Shown in pieces: positions 48,741 to 57,805 of a DNA stretch of 64,000 nt. Position numbers and translations under genes: made by a program. The DNA comes from Coprobacter tertius. GTDB taxonomy: Bacteria; Bacteroidota; Bacteroidia; Bacteroidales; Coprobacteraceae. The DNA is taken from contig NZ_JANDHW010000015.1 in NCBI RefSeq assembly GCF_024330105.1, positions 1 to 64,000 on the forward strand, read 5' to 3'. The notes beneath the pieces were generated by a model. That model was not told the DNA's origin, did no database searches, and worked only from the letters and a program-made list of their open reading frames with translations. How positions within the stretch are numbered: the stretch's first letter is position 1; the number at the start of each line of letters is the position of its first letter.

Positions 48741-49811
48741 ATGGAAATAAAAAAAATTCCACAACCTACCGACGCAAGTATTATCTTAACATATCGTTGT
48801 CCCATGCGTTGCAAAATGTGCAATATATGGGAGAACCCCACTGAAAAAGAAAAAGAAATTAAACCCGAAGAGCTGAAAAAATTACCCCAATTAAAATTCA
48901 TAAATCTCACCGGGGGAGAGCCATTTGTAAGAGAAGACCTCGACAAAATCATCGAAATTTGTTATACCCGGTCTCCACGCGTAGTCATATCTACATCGGG
49001 ATGGTTCGAAGAACGTATTGTCTCGATAGCCCAAAAATTTCCCAATATAGGCATCAGAATATCCATTGAAGGATTAAGCCATAAAAATGACGAACTCCGA
49101 GGACGTACCGGAGGCTTCGACAAGGGTTTACGCACCCTATTAACCCTTAAACGCATGGGACTGAAAGATATCGGTTTCGGTTGTACGGTATCGAACAATA
49201 ACTCCCAGGATATGCTATCGTTATATCAGCTCTCAAAAGCTTTGGGAATGGAATTCGCAACTGCGGCATTCCATAATTCGTATTATTTTCATAAAGATGA
49301 TAATGTAATTATCAATAAAGAAGAAGTCTGCAATAACTTTACGCAATTGATCAAATGGCAAATGAAAGAAAACCATCCGAAATCCTGGTTCAGGGCATTT
49401 TTCAATATGGGGTTGATCAACTATATCGAAGGAGGACGCCGCATGTTACCCTGCGAAGCAGGTACCATGAATTTCTTTGTCGACCCCTATGGCGATATAT
49501 ATCCCTGTAACGGATTGGAAGAAAAATACTGGATGAATAAAATGGGCAATATCCGGGAAGCGGCCGACTTCATGGAAATATGGACCAGCGACCAGGCCTG
49601 TAAAGTGAGAGATATGGTGAGAAAATGCCCCAAAAACTGTTGGATGGTCGGAACCGCCTCTCCTGTTATGCATAAATACATCCAATACCCGTTAAAATGG
49701 GCTTTAACCAATAAAATACGAAGCATGGTAAACAAACCCGTTTGTATCGATAAAAAATGGTATGATGTAGGGCAAGACCCTCAACAGGGAGATCTTAGAG
49801 AAAATTTCTGA
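48741..49811 (+). CDS. Radical SAM/SPASM protein in the exopolysaccharide locus
   Basis: 356 aa. The radical SAM cluster motif is CPMRCKMC (C20, C24, C27), followed by NLTGGEPFVRED and RISIEGLSHKNDELRGRTGGF. A C-terminal SPASM-like region has several cysteines (LPCEAGT, YPCNGL, KCPKNCW) that could bind further iron-sulfur clusters. Such proteins modify peptides or sugars; here the context suggests altering a sugar or a lipid-linked intermediate, but no substrate can be inferred. Its stop and the next start share one base (TGATG), so it is coupled to the acyltransferase. Confidence 0.85.
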   Translation: MEIKKIPQPTDASIILTYRCPMRCKMCNIWENPTEKEKEIKPEELKKLPQLKFINLTGGEPFVREDLDKIIEICYTRSPRVVISTSGWFEERIVSIAQKFPNIGIRISIEGLSHKNDELRGRTGGFDKGLRTLLTLKRMGLKDIGFGCTVSNNNSQDMLSLYQLSKALGMEFATAAFHNSYYFHKDDNVIINKEEVCNNFTQLIKWQMKENHPKSWFRAFFNMGLINYIEGGRRMLPCEAGTMNFFVDPYGDIYPCNGLEEKYWMNKMGNIREAADFMEIWTSDQACKVRDMVRKCPKNCWMVGTASPVMHKYIQYPLKWALTNKIRSMVNKPVCIDKKWYDVGQDPQQGDLRENF

Positions 49812-50797
49812 TGAAAAGATTAGTTTCCATTGATATAGCTAAAGCAATATGCATCATACTGGTTGTAATCGGACACTACCATCCCGATAATGCACCGCAA
49901 TGGTACCATATAACTTGGGAAATCATATATTCTTTTCATATGCCTTTATTCTTTTTTGCAAGCGGATACATCTATATCGCTACCCGAAAAGAAACCGATA
50001 CCTACATAAAGCCTGTTCTGAAAAAAATAAAAAGGTTACTCATCCCTTATTTCAGTACTTCATTTATCATAATTACATTAAAACTATTAAGTGAAAGAAA
50101 CCTATCGGTAGAAAATCCCGTAAGTTACAAGGCCTATCTCGAAGTATTTTGTTATCCGTCTGCAGGAGTTTTTCTTTGGTTTGTTTGGGTATTATTTACG
50201 ATATTTCTTATTATCCCTCTGTTTAAAACTCCCCACCAAAGATTATTTCTTTTTGGGGTAAGTCTTTTATTATATTACCTTCCCGGATCATTCGATCCTA
50301 TTTTCTGCCTCGATAAATTCAAGATTATGTTCATATATTTCTGTTTAGGCACGGTTGTTAAAGATTATAGTAAATATTTAAAATCTATAATATCGATTAA
50401 TCCGGTTTTACCTGTTTTATTATTTACCGCAGCATTATTTTTAAAATTTCATTTAAGGGGATCTTTAGAATTTCTTGTCGATATGATTACTGCTGTAGCA
50501 GGAACTTATGCTGTATGCAGTTTATCTCTATTTATTAATAAAAAAGGGGGATATATAAAAACAGCACTTATTTCAACATCTTTTTATATATTTATAATAT
50601 ATTTATTTCATACAACATTTGAAGGACTCGGAAAAGCCATTCTGCAAAAAACCGGATTTACAGAAACTTTTAATAATCTCTACTTTACAATAAATGCATT
50701 TATTATCATAACAATAGGAATAATCGGACCTATTTTACTACAAAAATATATCCTGACACATTCACGAATAACACGTTTTCTGTTCGGAATTAAATAA
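49811..50797 (+). CDS. Membrane acyltransferase, acyltransferase-3 family
   Basis: 328 aa with about ten membrane helices. It starts RLVSIDIAKAICIILVVIGHYH and shows the FHMPLFFFASGY motif of acyltransferase-3 proteins, including the catalytic-type histidine in GHY. It probably adds acetyl or another acyl group to the repeat unit. One-base overlap with the radical SAM gene. Confidence 0.88.
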   Translation: MKRLVSIDIAKAICIILVVIGHYHPDNAPQWYHITWEIIYSFHMPLFFFASGYIYIATRKETDTYIKPVLKKIKRLLIPYFSTSFIIITLKLLSERNLSVENPVSYKAYLEVFCYPSAGVFLWFVWVLFTIFLIIPLFKTPHQRLFLFGVSLLLYYLPGSFDPIFCLDKFKIMFIYFCLGTVVKDYSKYLKSIISINPVLPVLLFTAALFLKFHLRGSLEFLVDMITAVAGTYAVCSLSLFINKKGGYIKTALISTSFYIFIIYLFHTTFEGLGKAILQKTGFTETFNNLYFTINAFIIITIGIIGPILLQKYILTHSRITRFLFGIK

Positions 50798-50873
50798 TCA
50801 GAAATACCGAACCGGAATAAAAACAAAAAAAATCATTATATTCGTTTCGATATTAATCTTACTATTTCAGCCA

Positions 50874-52010
50874 ATGAAAGTCGTCGTAACAGGAACGAGA
50901 GGGATACCTCACATTTTAGGGGGGGTAGAAACTCATTGTGAAGAATTATATCCCAGACTCGCACAAATGGGTTATGAGATTATAATTACACGGCGATCAT
51001 GCTACATAACCGAAAATAATAGGATAAATTCCTTTAAAGGAATTACTTTAAAAGATATTTACGCTCCGCATCAAAAAAAATTCGAAGCGATCATTCATAC
51101 TTTTCTTTCGATAGTGTACGCTCGAAGAATAAATGCCGATATTCTGCATATACACGCCATAGGACCGGCAGTAATGGTCCCTTTCGCAAGACTACTGGGA
51201 TTAAAAGTAATAATAACACATCACGGTTTCGATTATAACCGTGAAAAGTGGGGGAAAACCGCCAGGTTGATGTTACGCGCCGGAGAATACTTAGGAACCC
51301 GGTTTGCAAACGAAATTATCGTAATCTCATCGGAAATACAAAACGTATTACAAACAAAATACAACCGCACCGATACTCATCTGATTTATAATGGTGTAAA
51401 TATTCCTGTAAAAACAACCAGTATCGGATATTTATCGACTTTGGGTCTGCAACCGGGAAAATATGTCGTCGCATTAGGGCGCTTTGTCAAAGAAAAAGGA
51501 TTCGATCTGCTAATCGATGCCTTTGGAAAACTCAGCAACAATAATTACACACTGGTACTTGCCGGTGATGCAGATCACGAAGATGCCTATTCCGTCTCTC
51601 TGAAAAAAAAGGCCCGGGAACAGGGTGTTATCCTCACTGGCTTTATCAAGGGAGATAAACTGAATGAAATATTATCTCATGCCCGATTATTTGTTTTACC
51701 TTCTTCTCATGAAGGCCTCCCGATCGCCCTACTCGAAGCGATGAGTTACAATCTGGATGTCCTGGTAAGCGATATACCGGCTAATAAGTTGAATGAACTC
51801 GAAAAAAACGATTTTTTCCGATCCGGATCTACCACCGACTTGGCGGTAAAACTGGAAAAAAAATTACAAAACAGTAAACCGGACAGAAAATACAATCTAT
51901 CTGCTTACAATTGGAATCATATCGCCGGTCAAGTTAACGATATTTACCGGAAACTCACTTCCCGAAAGCATCTGAAACCTACAACGGGAGATTTTCCTGT
52001 AACTGAATAA
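50874..52010 (+). CDS. GT4 glycosyltransferase, rhamnosyltransferase-like
   Basis: 378 aa. The opening KVVVTGTRGIPHILGGVETH, with donor site LFVLPSSHEGLPIALLEAMSYN, marks a GT4 enzyme of the group often annotated as rhamnosyltransferase-like (DUF1972 at the N-terminus). The GG codons lie in a run of seven G (50919-50925). Last of the sugar transferases, 76 bases behind the acyltransferase. Confidence 0.87.
   Translation: MKVVVTGTRGIPHILGGVETHCEELYPRLAQMGYEIIITRRSCYITENNRINSFKGITLKDIYAPHQKKFEAIIHTFLSIVYARRINADILHIHAIGPAVMVPFARLLGLKVIITHHGFDYNREKWGKTARLMLRAGEYLGTRFANEIIVISSEIQNVLQTKYNRTDTHLIYNGVNIPVKTTSIGYLSTLGLQPGKYVVALGRFVKEKGFDLLIDAFGKLSNNNYTLVLAGDADHEDAYSVSLKKKAREQGVILTGFIKGDKLNEILSHARLFVLPSSHEGLPIALLEAMSYNLDVLVSDIPANKLNELEKNDFFRSGSTTDLAVKLEKKLQNSKPDRKYNLSAYNWNHIAGQVNDIYRKLTSRKHLKPTTGDFPVTE
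50919..50925 (+). repeat. G7 homopolymer in the last glycosyltransferase
   Basis: Seven G at codons 16-18 (GGG GGG GTA) encoding the GG motif; same place in the protein as the G9 run of the GT4 at 47447. Confidence 0.6.
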
Positions 52011-52075
52011 CTAGTAACAACTATTTTATAATAATAGGTATCTCTGATCGTTATATCTTTATATAAAAACAGATA

Positions 52076-52477
52076 ATGAAAAATATATTCTTATTGCTTT
52101 TTTCAGGATGTTTTCTTTTATTTCTTTCCTGCGAAAAAGACGATGCACAGAAAATAACCGGTAAATGGCAGCTTACCCTTACGCAAATGCCCGACAAAGA
52201 AGTAACGACCGACTCGATATTCTATAACTTCGATAAAGGCGTTTTTAAATTACAAACGATCCGTACCAATAGAGAAGAATGGACAGTTGGAATGTATCGA
52301 CTCGATAAAGATTCTATTTTTATGCATATTCCCGATCCGTCATTTTTAGAAATCGCTCTATCTAACGAATACTATGGATGGCATACCGAGTTCAAAAATT
52401 TTGCTATCCGCGAACTTAGCCGATCCCGACTTACACTTTCATGTCACGATACCCTCTATATTTTCCGTAAATTCTGA
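52076..52477 (+). CDS. Small lipoprotein, lipocalin-like
   Basis: 133 aa with a lipoprotein signal (LLFLSC) and the start ITGKWQLTLTQMP typical of lipocalin-like Bacteroidetes lipoproteins. No specific family recalled with certainty. It lies five bases before wzi, so a role in surface attachment of the polysaccharide is possible. Confidence 0.65.
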   Translation: MKNIFLLLFSGCFLLFLSCEKDDAQKITGKWQLTLTQMPDKEVTTDSIFYNFDKGVFKLQTIRTNREEWTVGMYRLDKDSIFMHIPDPSFLEIALSNEYYGWHTEFKNFAIRELSRSRLTLSCHDTLYIFRKF

Positions 52478-52482
52478 ACCCG

Positions 52483-53937
52483 ATGATTAAAAATATACTC
52501 TTAATTCTATTATGCCTTTTCTTTTTTCCCACTAACCGGCTACAAGCACAATTTGTTCTTAATTACAATGCCGAAGCGAATGTAATTACGGGAAACGGAG
52601 ATTATACACCTTTTTATTTAATGAACAACCGTGCTGGCCTGATTTCTTTCTCGCCTAATAACGGATATCTAAGAGCCGGTATTTCAAAAGATGTCGAAAA
52701 AAACAAACGATTCTCATACGGTTTTGCACTCGATATCGTAGGAGCCTATTCCAATCCGATACCTGCATATATACAACAACTTTACGGCGAACTAAAATAC
52801 CGCTGCCTGGGGATATCGATAGGTAGTAAAGAAGAATATTCCCTAATTGAAGACCGTAGCCTGAGTAGCGGGAGTATGGTCTGGTCGGGAAACAGCCGCC
52901 CCATTCCGCAAGTATGGATCGGGATACCTCATTTCACTGAAGTTCCCGGCACAAAAGGGTGGATGCAACTCAAAGGCGGTATTTCGTACGGAGCGTTTAC
53001 AGATAATCGATATCAAAAAAAACACAAAATACCCGGTGGTAGATATTCTGAAAATGTACTTTATCACCGGAAAAATCTCTTATTACGGTTTGGCAAGCAA
53101 ACTTCATTTTATGGGATCATCGGAATAGATATGGCCGCACAATTCGGAGGAACGGTGTACAATAGCGATCCGTATTTCCCTGTGATGAAATTCGAGCACA
53201 ATCTGAAAGCCTTTCTCAAAGTTCTCGTACCTTCATCGGGAGGCAGCAATATAATAGATCAGGTAAACATCGTGGGAAATCATCTGGGCAGTTATTTAAT
53301 GGAATTCGGTTATAATAAGAATTTATATTCAATAAGAGCCTATTACGAACATTATTACGACGATCATTCGGGTATGATTTTTAAAAATAAATTCGACGGA
53401 TTATGGGGAATCGAATTTCGTTCAAAAGCTAAAAAATACCTCACCGGTTTCGTTTTCGAAGTCATAAACTCCACACATCAAAGCGGTCCCTTTCTTTGGG
53501 ATAAAACCGATATGATACCTATACAAGTAAGCGATGGAGACAATTACTACGCACATGCCGCTTACAACGGTTGGACACACGCAGGCCATACGATGGGAAC
53601 CCCGTTTATAAGTTCTCCTGGTTATAACAGAGATCATTTTCTGGGATTTACCAATAATCGTAGCCGCGCATTCCATACCGGAATCGATGGTTATATTACC
53701 CCAAAAATTTCATATCGCATACTAGCAGGGCATCAACGCGGATGGGGAACTCCCAATATACCATTCAAGCACATTGCCCATCAATTTTCGGGCTTGGCCG
53801 AGGCCCGTTACTCCCCAACCCGATTACACGGCTGGGAATTCCTACTCTCAGCAGCATTCGACAAAGGAACGCTATTCGACGATAATTGGGGGGTACAATT
53901 CGGTATCCGCAAAAACGGTATTTTATTCAGAAAATAA
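52483..53937 (+). CDS. wzi: Capsule assembly protein, Wzi family
   Basis: 484 aa with a signal peptide ending LQAQ and a run of amphipathic beta strands consistent with an outer-membrane barrel; ends GVQFGIRKNGILFRK. Family features include TPFYLMNNRAGL near the start, the repeated GELKYR / SIGSKEEYS segments, and a region with GYNRDHFLGF. Wzi proteins anchor capsule to the cell surface. Last gene of the locus; no clear terminator follows. Confidence 0.82.
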   Translation: MIKNILLILLCLFFFPTNRLQAQFVLNYNAEANVITGNGDYTPFYLMNNRAGLISFSPNNGYLRAGISKDVEKNKRFSYGFALDIVGAYSNPIPAYIQQLYGELKYRCLGISIGSKEEYSLIEDRSLSSGSMVWSGNSRPIPQVWIGIPHFTEVPGTKGWMQLKGGISYGAFTDNRYQKKHKIPGGRYSENVLYHRKNLLLRFGKQTSFYGIIGIDMAAQFGGTVYNSDPYFPVMKFEHNLKAFLKVLVPSSGGSNIIDQVNIVGNHLGSYLMEFGYNKNLYSIRAYYEHYYDDHSGMIFKNKFDGLWGIEFRSKAKKYLTGFVFEVINSTHQSGPFLWDKTDMIPIQVSDGDNYYAHAAYNGWTHAGHTMGTPFISSPGYNRDHFLGFTNNRSRAFHTGIDGYITPKISYRILAGHQRGWGTPNIPFKHIAHQFSGLAEARYSPTRLHGWEFLLSAAFDKGTLFDDNWGVQFGIRKNGILFRK

Positions 53938-54091
53938 TAAATATCCGACAAAATATTTTATACCGGAACGATATATATAACATTCATGAATATTTTTCAT
54001 CAGGCAATTTTCATTTGTAATCTTATTGTAACATCTTTTTAGTTCCTTTGTCGCTCAATACAACACAACAGATTTTAAGAGCATATCACCT

Positions 54092-56338
54092 ATGGAAACT
54101 TTTTATCTTTTAATTGTTATTTTCCTTTTTTTATTAGCCGTTTTCGATTTGGTCGTAGGAGTCAGTAACGATGCGGTAAATTTCCTCAATTCGGCTCTCG
54201 GAGCAAAAGCCGCGCCATTCAGAATAATTATGATAGTAGCCGGAATCGGAATTCTTATGGGAGCTTCCATGTCTAACGGTATGATGGATATTGCGCGGCA
54301 CGGGATTTACCAACCACAGTATTTTTATTTTTCGGAGATCATGTGCATCTTATTAGCCGTAATGTTAACCGATGTCGTGTTGCTGGATGTTTTCAATTCG
54401 CTGGGGATGCCTACCTCTACCACTGTTTCGATGGTGTTCGAACTATTAGGAGGGACATTTGCACTGTCTCTTATAAAAATTATGGCCGATAACAGTTATG
54501 GTTTGGGAGATCTGATAAATACCGATAAAGCATTATCGGTTATACTGGCTATATTCGTTTCGGTAGCTATCGCTTTTTTCTTCGGATCGGTCGTTCAATA
54601 TCTATCCCGAATACTTTTCACTTTCAATTATAAAAAAAAGTCGAAATATTTTGCCGGAATATTTTGCGGTCTCGCCTGTACAGCCATTCTTTACTTTTTA
54701 ATGGTTAGCGGGCTGAAAGGATCCTCTTTCATGACTCCTGAGAATAAAGCATGGCTCGACAATAACACCTCAGGTCTCGTAGTAGGTTCACTCATCGGAT
54801 TCACACTGTTAATGCAGGTGCTTTACTGGTTGAAAATAAATGTTTATAAAGTTGTCGTACTATTGGGAACTTTCGCTTTAGCGTTTGCGTTTGCCGGTAA
54901 CGACCTGGTAAATTTTATCGGAGTTCCCCTTGCCGGATTTTCTTCTTATACCGATATTATTTCACAACCCGGTGCAAATCCCGACTCATACCTGATGAGT
55001 TCCCTTTCGGGTTCAGCGCATACCCCCTGGTATTTTTTGATTATTTCGGGTATTATCATGGTCGTAGCGCTGTTCACCTCGAAAAAAGCGCAAAGTGTCG
55101 TAAAAACGTCTCTCGATCTTTCGAGACAGGAAGAAGGAGAAGAAGCATTCGGTACTTCTCCGGTAGCAAGAGTTATCGTCAGAGTATCAAGTAATTTCTC
55201 ATCGTGGCTGACAGGTATAATTCCCGAACGTACAAAACGCTGGATCAACGCCCGTTTCAATCAAAACGAAGCAATCTTGGCCGAAGGTGCATCTTTTGAT
55301 TTGATACGCGCCTCTGTCAATTTGGTATTAGGCGGATTTCTGATCGCCATGGGGACCTCTCTCAAACTACCTCTGTCCACTACTTATGTTGCGTTTATGG
55401 TTGCTATGGGTACTTCCCTCGCCGACCGAGCATGGGGACGCGAGAGTGCCGTATATCGTATTACCGGAGTATTATCCGTTATCGGAGGATGGTTCATCAC
55501 TGCCGGAGCTGCCTTTTTTATCTGTTTCTTTGTAGCTTTAATCATTTATTATGGAGGTACGCCCGCTATCATACTCCTCATCTCTTTAGCCATCTTTCTG
55601 CTTATCAGAAGTCAGCTACGGTTCAACAAAAAACAGAACAAAGAAAAAGGAAATCCGACAATCGTAAAACTCATGTCTACCCACGACACCAACGAAGCTC
55701 TCACTCTTTTGCGCAAACATACCCGTGACGAATTATCGGAAATACTGAATACTGCAGCCGAAACGTTCGACCATACGGTTTCTGCTTTTCTCTCTGAAAG
55801 TTATCGCGGACTTCGCAAAACAATGAATCACATCGATGATGAAAAAGTACACCTGAAACAGGTTAAACGTATCGGAACGCTCGGAGTAACTCATCTCGAT
55901 AATAACACCGCCATCGAAAAAGGACTGTATTATTATCAGGGAAACGATTTTATCAGTGAAATCATATATAGTATAGGCCGTATCTGCGAACCTTGTCTCG
56001 AACATACCGATAATAACTTCAATCCACTGCACGATGAGCAAAAAGCCGAATTTTCCCACATCGCATCAGAAGTAACTCAATTACTCATCAGTAGTAGGGA
56101 ACTGATCGAGAATAACCAATATGATGAAAAATTCATCGAGCTCATACAAAAGGCAAATATTATTATCAATAACCTCTCTCAACTGAAACGGGCCGAGTTA
56201 AAACGTATTCAAAGTCAACAAGGCAGCCTGAAAGTAAGCATGGTATATCTTACTATGATACAAGAAACCCAAAATGTAGTCGCTTATACTTCTAATTTAC
56301 TTAAAGTGTCCCGCAAATTTCAAGAAGAGAAAAACTAA
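54092..56338 (+). CDS. pit: Inorganic phosphate transporter, PiT family, with PhoU-like tail
   Basis: 748 aa. Both PiT repeats are present: GVSNDAVNFLNSALGAK (about 23-39) and FAGNDLVNFIGVPLAG (about 270), with about a dozen helices. The C-terminal 200 or so residues (from about 545) are soluble and helical and resemble PhoU/DUF47 domains, here fused to the transporter. Likely imports phosphate using the sodium or proton gradient. Separate from the upstream locus and ended by a terminator. Confidence 0.88.
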   Translation: METFYLLIVIFLFLLAVFDLVVGVSNDAVNFLNSALGAKAAPFRIIMIVAGIGILMGASMSNGMMDIARHGIYQPQYFYFSEIMCILLAVMLTDVVLLDVFNSLGMPTSTTVSMVFELLGGTFALSLIKIMADNSYGLGDLINTDKALSVILAIFVSVAIAFFFGSVVQYLSRILFTFNYKKKSKYFAGIFCGLACTAILYFLMVSGLKGSSFMTPENKAWLDNNTSGLVVGSLIGFTLLMQVLYWLKINVYKVVVLLGTFALAFAFAGNDLVNFIGVPLAGFSSYTDIISQPGANPDSYLMSSLSGSAHTPWYFLIISGIIMVVALFTSKKAQSVVKTSLDLSRQEEGEEAFGTSPVARVIVRVSSNFSSWLTGIIPERTKRWINARFNQNEAILAEGASFDLIRASVNLVLGGFLIAMGTSLKLPLSTTYVAFMVAMGTSLADRAWGRESAVYRITGVLSVIGGWFITAGAAFFICFFVALIIYYGGTPAIILLISLAIFLLIRSQLRFNKKQNKEKGNPTIVKLMSTHDTNEALTLLRKHTRDELSEILNTAAETFDHTVSAFLSESYRGLRKTMNHIDDEKVHLKQVKRIGTLGVTHLDNNTAIEKGLYYYQGNDFISEIIYSIGRICEPCLEHTDNNFNPLHDEQKAEFSHIASEVTQLLISSRELIENNQYDEKFIELIQKANIIINNLSQLKRAELKRIQSQQGSLKVSMVYLTMIQETQNVVAYTSNLLKVSRKFQEEKN

Positions 56339-56356
56339 ATAATAAACCTATATAGT

Positions 56357-56394
56357 AAAAATGCATCTTCTTCATTGAAAAAGATGCATTTTTT
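56357..56394 (+). terminator. Terminator after the phosphate transporter
   Basis: 13-bp stem (56357-56369 with 56381-56393, core AAATGCATCTT), 11-base loop, T run. Confidence 0.85.
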
Positions 56395-56445
56395 ATTATA
56401 AACATCTTAAGCAGTTTGCCCTCTATCTATTTTCAATATTTTAAT

Positions 56446-56467
56446 TTTAACAAATCAGCTTGTTAAA
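56446..56467. promoter_or_regulatory. Upstream inverted repeat, DUF6132 operon
   Basis: TTTAACAA, six bases, TTGTTAAA: perfect 8-bp arms lying 24 bases upstream of the -33 element. AT-rich, so it may be chance. Confidence 0.3.
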
Positions 56468-56475
56468 TAATCATT

Positions 56476-56492
56476 ATTTTCCATTGGAAAAT
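56476..56492. promoter_or_regulatory. Possible operator over the DUF6132 promoter
   Basis: ATTTTCCA, one base, TGGAAAAT: a 17-base perfect palindrome that overlaps the -33 element (56491-56494). The position is that of a repressor site; the MarR protein encoded 950 bases downstream is the first candidate. Confidence 0.45.
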
Positions 56493-56521
56493 TGTTTTTA
56501 TGGAAATATTTTATACCTTTG
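56491..56521 (+). promoter_or_regulatory. Promoter of the DUF6132-thioredoxin operon
   Basis: ATTG (56491-56494), 19 bases, TACCTTTG (56514-56521): near-consensus, 52 bases before the first start codon. Confidence 0.6.
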
Positions 56522-56573
56522 TAATCGTTATCAAAAAAATATATTCCAGTAAAGAATAAAAAACAAAAACAAT

Positions 56574-56813
56574 ATGAAACAATGGGTAAAAAATAATAGG
56601 CTTCGCATTATAACCACACTTTTAGGAGCTGCTGCAGGATTTGCATATTGGTATTTCATCGGTTGTGCATCCGGGACTTGTCCCATAACATCCTCCCCTT
56701 ACATAAGTACTTTGTGGGGAGCAGCTATCGGTTTTTTAATAGCGCCAGGCAAATGTTGCATAAAAAAAGAAAACTCGAATTGTGAAATACAAAATAGAAA
56801 CAATCAAAATTAA
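56574..56813 (+). CDS. DUF6132 small membrane protein
   Basis: 79 aa with two predicted helices (about 12-30 and 43-57). Conserved core GCASGTCPITSSPYISTLWGA; cysteines C31 and C36 sit at the end of the first helix, and the short tail has three more (C61, C62, C70). Function unknown; the paired cysteines and the next gene, a thioredoxin, suggest a thiol-related role at the membrane. Confidence 0.75.
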   Translation: MKQWVKNNRLRIITTLLGAAAGFAYWYFIGCASGTCPITSSPYISTLWGAAIGFLIAPGKCCIKKENSNCEIQNRNNQN

Positions 56814-56825
56814 ATAAAGAATAAT

Positions 56826-57323
56826 ATGAAACTCAAGCGCATTCTTTTTCTAACATTGCTCGTATCGAGTCTTTTTACAAGCATTTCGTGTTCTTCACAA
56901 AATAAACAGAAAAATGATAATACGATTAATAAAAACAAAACAACTATGGGAACAATTGCTCTTACTAAAGACGAATTCTTAAAAAAAGTGGCTAACTATG
57001 AAAAAAATCCTGATGAATGGAAATACCTGGGTGATAAACCGGCTATCATAGATTTTTACGCAACTTGGTGCGGCCCCTGCAAAAGCATTGCACCCTCACT
57101 CGAAGAACTCGCTGAAGAATTTAAAGACCAGATTTATATCTACAAAATAGACACCGATAAAGAACAGGAACTGGCTGCCGCTTTCGGAATCAGAAGTATT
57201 CCTACTTTACTTTTTATCCCAATGGACGGAGCTCCTCAGATGGCTCAAGGAGCTATTCCTAAAAAAGACTTGAAAAAAGCTATCGAAACGGTACTTTTAA
57301 ATAAAGCCGAAGCCACTAAATAA
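56826..57323 (+). CDS. Thioredoxin-like lipoprotein
   Basis: 165 aa. Lipoprotein signal ending SISC, a short polar linker, then a thioredoxin domain with the classical active site WCGPC and the cis-proline RSIPTLLF. Anchored outside the cytoplasmic membrane, so it probably acts on periplasmic disulfides. Twelve bases behind the DUF6132 gene and in the same unit. Confidence 0.88.
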   Translation: MKLKRILFLTLLVSSLFTSISCSSQNKQKNDNTINKNKTTMGTIALTKDEFLKKVANYEKNPDEWKYLGDKPAIIDFYATWCGPCKSIAPSLEELAEEFKDQIYIYKIDTDKEQELAAAFGIRSIPTLLFIPMDGAPQMAQGAIPKKDLKKAIETVLLNKAEATK

Positions 57324-57327
57324 AATA

Positions 57328-57346
57328 CTCTTTATATCATAAAGAG
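57328..57346. repeat. Perfect 8-3-8 palindrome between the thioredoxin gene and marR
   Basis: CTCTTTAT, three bases, ATAAAGAG, starting four bases after the thioredoxin stop and 95 bases before the marR start. No T run follows; operator or mRNA hairpin. Confidence 0.4.
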
Positions 57347-57358
57347 ATTTCAAATAAC

Positions 57359-57396
57359 AAGTTCCGGAGATAAACAATTTTATTTTCCGGAACTTT
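57359..57396 (+). terminator. Possible terminator or attenuator before marR
   Basis: 10-bp stem AAGTTCCGGA / TCCGGAACTT (57359-57368 with 57386-57395) and a 17-base loop. The T tract is only three bases, so termination would be partial. Confidence 0.4.
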
Positions 57397-57441
57397 ATCT
57401 GTACGATAGATTGCCTGAAATAAACAAAAACAAAGAATAAT

Positions 57442-57801
57442 ATGGAAACCTTGTGCTACATCAGAGAAATATATCAAGCAATAGCCGAATTTGAAAATTA
57501 TTTTCATAAAACACACGATCTTTGTCTGAACGAAGGAATGCTGCTATGCGTTCTCAAAGAAGGACCTCTTACGTCGGGAGAGATTGCAAAGAAACTGAAT
57601 CTAAGCCAATCGAATACCTCTAAAGTACTTCGGTCGGTCGAGATGAAAGGGCTGATATTGAGAGACCTCGGAGAAAAAGATCGTAGACAAATGTACTATT
57701 CGGTTACACAAGAAGGAGTAAAAAAATTATCGTCACTCAAATGTGAAAAAGAACAGCTTCCCGAAATACTGAAATGTATCGCCAATAACCACGATAAATA
57801 A
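57442..57801 (+). CDS. MarR family regulator
   Basis: 119 aa winged-helix protein. Helix-turn-helix GEIAKKLNLSQSNTSKVLRS, then the wing EKDRRQMYYSVTQEG, as in MarR. It is short (most are near 140 aa) and has five cysteines (C5, C28, C36, C101, C112), which could sense oxidants. Probably regulates the DUF6132-thioredoxin unit just upstream. Its stop is four bases from the end of a convergent gene. Confidence 0.8.
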   Translation: METLCYIREIYQAIAEFENYFHKTHDLCLNEGMLLCVLKEGPLTSGEIAKKLNLSQSNTSKVLRSVEMKGLILRDLGEKDRRQMYYSVTQEGVKKLSSLKCEKEQLPEILKCIANNHDK

Positions 57802-57805
57802 CTAT

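Noticed and set aside
48741-49811. Radical SAM gene as part of a RiPP peptide cluster
   Set aside because: No precursor peptide, leader-binding domain or peptidase gene is visible around it; all neighbours are glycan genes.
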